The position numbers and the translations under genes were made by a program. From NCBI RefSeq assembly GCF_900187995.1, contig NZ_FZNZ01000023.1, positions 1-64,000 of the forward strand: a DNA stretch of 64,000 bases. Direction: 5' to 3'. This DNA is from Prevotella jejuni (GTDB taxonomy: Bacteria; Bacteroidota; Bacteroidia; Bacteroidales; Bacteroidaceae). Positions 62,614 to 64,000 of the stretch are shown here, in pieces. Each line of letters begins with the position of its first letter. Within the stretch, counting starts at the first letter, position 1. The notes beneath the pieces are model-generated. The model did not search any database, was not told where the DNA came from, and worked only from the letters and a program-made list of their open reading frames with translations.

Positions 62614-63345
62614 ATGGGTAGAGCATTTGAATATCGCAAAGCAACTAAGCTCAAGAGATGGGGTCACATGGCCCGTACGTTCACTAAGTTAGGTAAAGAA
62701 ATCGCTATCGCTGTTAAAGCTGGCGGTCCTGAACCAGAGAATAACCCACGCCTTCGTGCTATCATCGCTACATGTAAGCGTGAGAACATGCCGAAGGACA
62801 ATATCCAGCGTGCTATTAAGAACGCAATGGGTAAAGACACCAGCGACTACAAGGAGGTGACTTACGAGGGTTATGGTCCTCATGGAGTTGCTGTGTTTGT
62901 TGATACATTGACAGACAACACTACTCGTACGGTTGGTGATGTTCGTTCTATTTTCAACAAGTTCAATGGTAATCTTGGTACACAGGGCTCTCTTAGCTTC
63001 CTTTTCGACCATAAGGCTGTGTTCTCCTTCAAGAAGAAAGAGGGTGTAGATATGGAGGAGTTGATCCTTGATTTGATTGACTATGGAGTTGACGATGAGT
63101 ACGATGAGGATGAAGAAGAGAACGAAATCACAATCTACGGAGAGCCTACAAGCTTCGGCGAGATTCAGAAGCACTTGGAAGACAATGGTTTCGAAATCAC
63201 TTCTGCAGAGTTCACTCGTATTCCTAACGACTTAAAGGACGTTACTGATGAAGAGCGTGAGACTATCGATAAGATGGTTGAGCGTTTGGAGGACTTCGAC
63301 GACGTGCAGAATGTCTACACTAACATGAAGCCTGCTGAGGAATAA
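62614..63345 (+). CDS. yebC: YebC/PmpR family translation or transcription factor
   Basis: A 243-residue protein with the family's start (MGRAFEYRKATKLKRWGHM), the NPRLRAIIATCKRENMPKDN motif, and the YEGYGPHGVAVFVDTLTDN core. YebC proteins were described as DNA-binding regulators (PmpR) and more recently as relieving ribosome stalling at proline-rich stretches. The acidic segment YDEDEEENE lies near 170. Second gene of a pheT-yebC operon. Confidence 0.95.
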   Translation: MGRAFEYRKATKLKRWGHMARTFTKLGKEIAIAVKAGGPEPENNPRLRAIIATCKRENMPKDNIQRAIKNAMGKDTSDYKEVTYEGYGPHGVAVFVDTLTDNTTRTVGDVRSIFNKFNGNLGTQGSLSFLFDHKAVFSFKKKEGVDMEELILDLIDYGVDDEYDEDEEENEITIYGEPTSFGEIQKHLEDNGFEITSAEFTRIPNDLKDVTDEERETIDKMVERLEDFDDVQNVYTNMKPAEE

Positions 63346-63360
63346 TCTTGTCCTCCGCTG

Positions 63361-63385
63361 CACCTATATATAATAAGGTGTAAGT
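63361..63385. repeat. ATAAGGTGTAAG hairpin, copy 3
   Basis: CACCT and AGGTG are arms around TATATAATA; the TATAATAAGGTGTAAG core matches copy 2. It lies 16 nt past the yebC stop codon. Confidence 0.6.
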
Positions 63386-63401
63386 GGCTTTAAGAATATA
63401 G

Positions 63402-63529
63402 AAAGAGACTATCTCAGAAATGAGTCAGCACATGTGGGTGGTGAGTCATACTCATTCTCCCATATTAATTGCTGCTGCGGATATATGGGTCGTGTATCTT
63501 AACATTTCTGATATAGTCTCTTTTTTGTT
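63402..63529 (+). other. Long interrupted hairpin ending in a T-run
   Basis: A 21-bp inverted repeat (63402-63422 and 63503-63523) matches at 20 of 21 positions; its arms are AAAGAGACTAT and ATAGTCTCTTT at the outside. Inside the 80-nt loop are two more hairpins, TGAGT-CAT-ACTCA and CCCATAT...ATATGGG. The right arm ends in TTTTTT. It could be a large terminator of pheT-yebC or a branched ncRNA. Confidence 0.6.
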
Positions 63530-63832
63530 CTTTGTCTTTTACTGTTTTCTTTCATATTCGCCATTATGTGAAAGGGTTGTAAGTGATTGGGTTGTATTGG
63601 TCTTTTATGTTATCGAACTTCATTGTTGCTTGATAGTTTTCGTTTTAAGGCTTATTCGAGATTTTAATAGCAATCCCTTTGATGTGAGAAAGTTCTGATA
63701 TTGGCTGTTCTACGGTAATTCGTATGAGTTTAAATAAGGCATGTGCGGATTTCTGAATAGGTCTTTCTAATAAGACGATAAGGGTGATAGGGAAATAAAA
63801 TAAGATTTGCTTAATCCACCTACCATAACTAT

Positions 63833-63888
63833 CTGTGCAAGTAGAGGCTTCTTTCTATTTGTACAAATAGTATGTTTTTCTTGCACAG
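63833..63888. promoter_or_regulatory. Nested palindrome upstream of the acyl-CoA ligase gene
   Basis: CTATTTGTACAAATAG at 63855-63870 is a perfect 16-bp palindrome. It is flanked by a second perfect inverted repeat, CTGTGCAAG (63833-63841) and CTTGCACAG (63880-63888). The right arm ends 4 nt before the -33 element, so an operator role is plausible. Confidence 0.6.
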
Positions 63889-63892
63889 AGTT

Positions 63893-63924
63893 TTTGTGAA
63901 TGTGCAGAATTTTACTTAACTTTG
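63893..63924 (+). promoter_or_regulatory. Promoter of the acyl-CoA ligase gene
   Basis: TTTG at 63893-63896, 20-nt spacer, TAACTTTG at 63917-63924. A second -7-like TACTTTTG lies at 63936-63943, immediately before the ATG, without its own -33. Confidence 0.82.
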
Positions 63925-63948
63925 CACGCAAATCATACTTTTGTGCAA

Positions 63949-64000
63949 TGGATGCTATAAATAGTTTCAACGCGTGTATAGAGAAGAGTATCAAGGATAA
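63949..64000 (+). CDS. Start of a long-chain acyl-CoA ligase (partial)
   Basis: Only the first 17 codons are in the window (MDAINSFNACIEKSIKD). They resemble the N-terminus of Bacteroidales AMP-binding long-chain fatty acid-CoA ligases, but so few residues cannot prove it. A full promoter and a palindrome precede it, which supports a real gene start. The rest is beyond the right edge. Confidence 0.5.

Larger units (their letters stand above)
63346..63948. other. Intergenic region with structured elements
   Basis: No supported gene in 603 bp. In order it carries ATAAGGTGTAAG hairpin copy 3 (63361-63385), a long interrupted hairpin (63402-63529), nested palindromes (63833-63888) and the promoter of the next gene. 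Confidence 0.6.

Noticed and set aside
63420..63698. 92-codon frame after yebC
   Set aside because: It runs through the long inverted repeat and a T-rich stretch; the hydrophobicity comes from T-rich codons.

Overview
The window looks like a Prevotella chromosome, probably one of the oral species. The evidence is the Bacteroidetes-type promoters (TTTG at -33, a 19-21 nt spacer, TAnnTTTG at -7), the lack of Shine-Dalgarno sites, and Bacteroidales hallmarks: rprXY, the NfnA-NfnB fusion, a DUF5687 protein, ftsK-lolA, the long NagB-like/PIG-L protein, and GH29/GH33/GH109/GH123 host-glycan enzymes. Genus is inferred from protein recognition, not from a search. I found no tRNA, rRNA, CRISPR array, IS transposase or prophage.

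Layout. 0.3-1.2 kb: two small membrane proteins. 1.6-8.7 kb (minus): an amino-sugar/sialoglycan operon (MFS transporter, nagB, NagB-like/PIG-L fusion, sialidase, GH123-like glycosidase), with a GH29 fucosidase divergent at 8.9 kb. 10.8-12.8 kb: phosphodiester glycosidase-like protein, LytTR regulator, SanA/YdcF-like protein. 13.9-20 kb: pgk, queC, nfnAB fusion, serS. 20.5-25.3 kb: DUF5687, lolA-like, ftsK. 25.4-28.8 kb: 3'-5' exonuclease, rlmI, tilS. 29.3-31.6 kb: rprXY. 32.2-35.8 kb: nadBAC. 36.7-39 kb: rpsF-rpsR-rplI and a Ttd14-like ATPase. 39.2-40.7 kb: GH109. 41.2-44.8 kb: short J-protein, nspC, a TenI-like protein, prs. 45.1-45.4 kb: a probable structured ncRNA. 46.8-51 kb: MORN protein, glgB, membrane protein. 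52-54.3 kb: three probable surface/secreted proteins. 54.4-63.3 kb: thrA, a COG2509 flavoprotein, ypfJ, pheT, yebC. At the right edge an acyl-CoA ligase begins.

How the genes work together. Sialidase, GH123, GH29 and GH109 could strip sialic acid, GalNAc and fucose from host mucin-type glycans; the MFS carrier, PIG-L domain and NagB would bring amino sugars into glycolysis. nadBAC makes NAD from aspartate, and nfnAB balances NADH, NADPH and ferredoxin.

The most unusual content is intergenic. At least ten loci carry arrays of 3-5 imperfectly palindromic units repeated with a period of exactly 22 bp; unit sequence differs between families but the period does not. There are also three copies of an 86-bp element with terminal inverted repeats, three copies of a short ATAAGGTGTAAG hairpin, an ncRNA rich in AGG motifs that partly sit in hairpin loops, and a canonical A-AAA-AAG slippery heptamer at which a -1 shift would fuse the sialidase to the GH123 frame.
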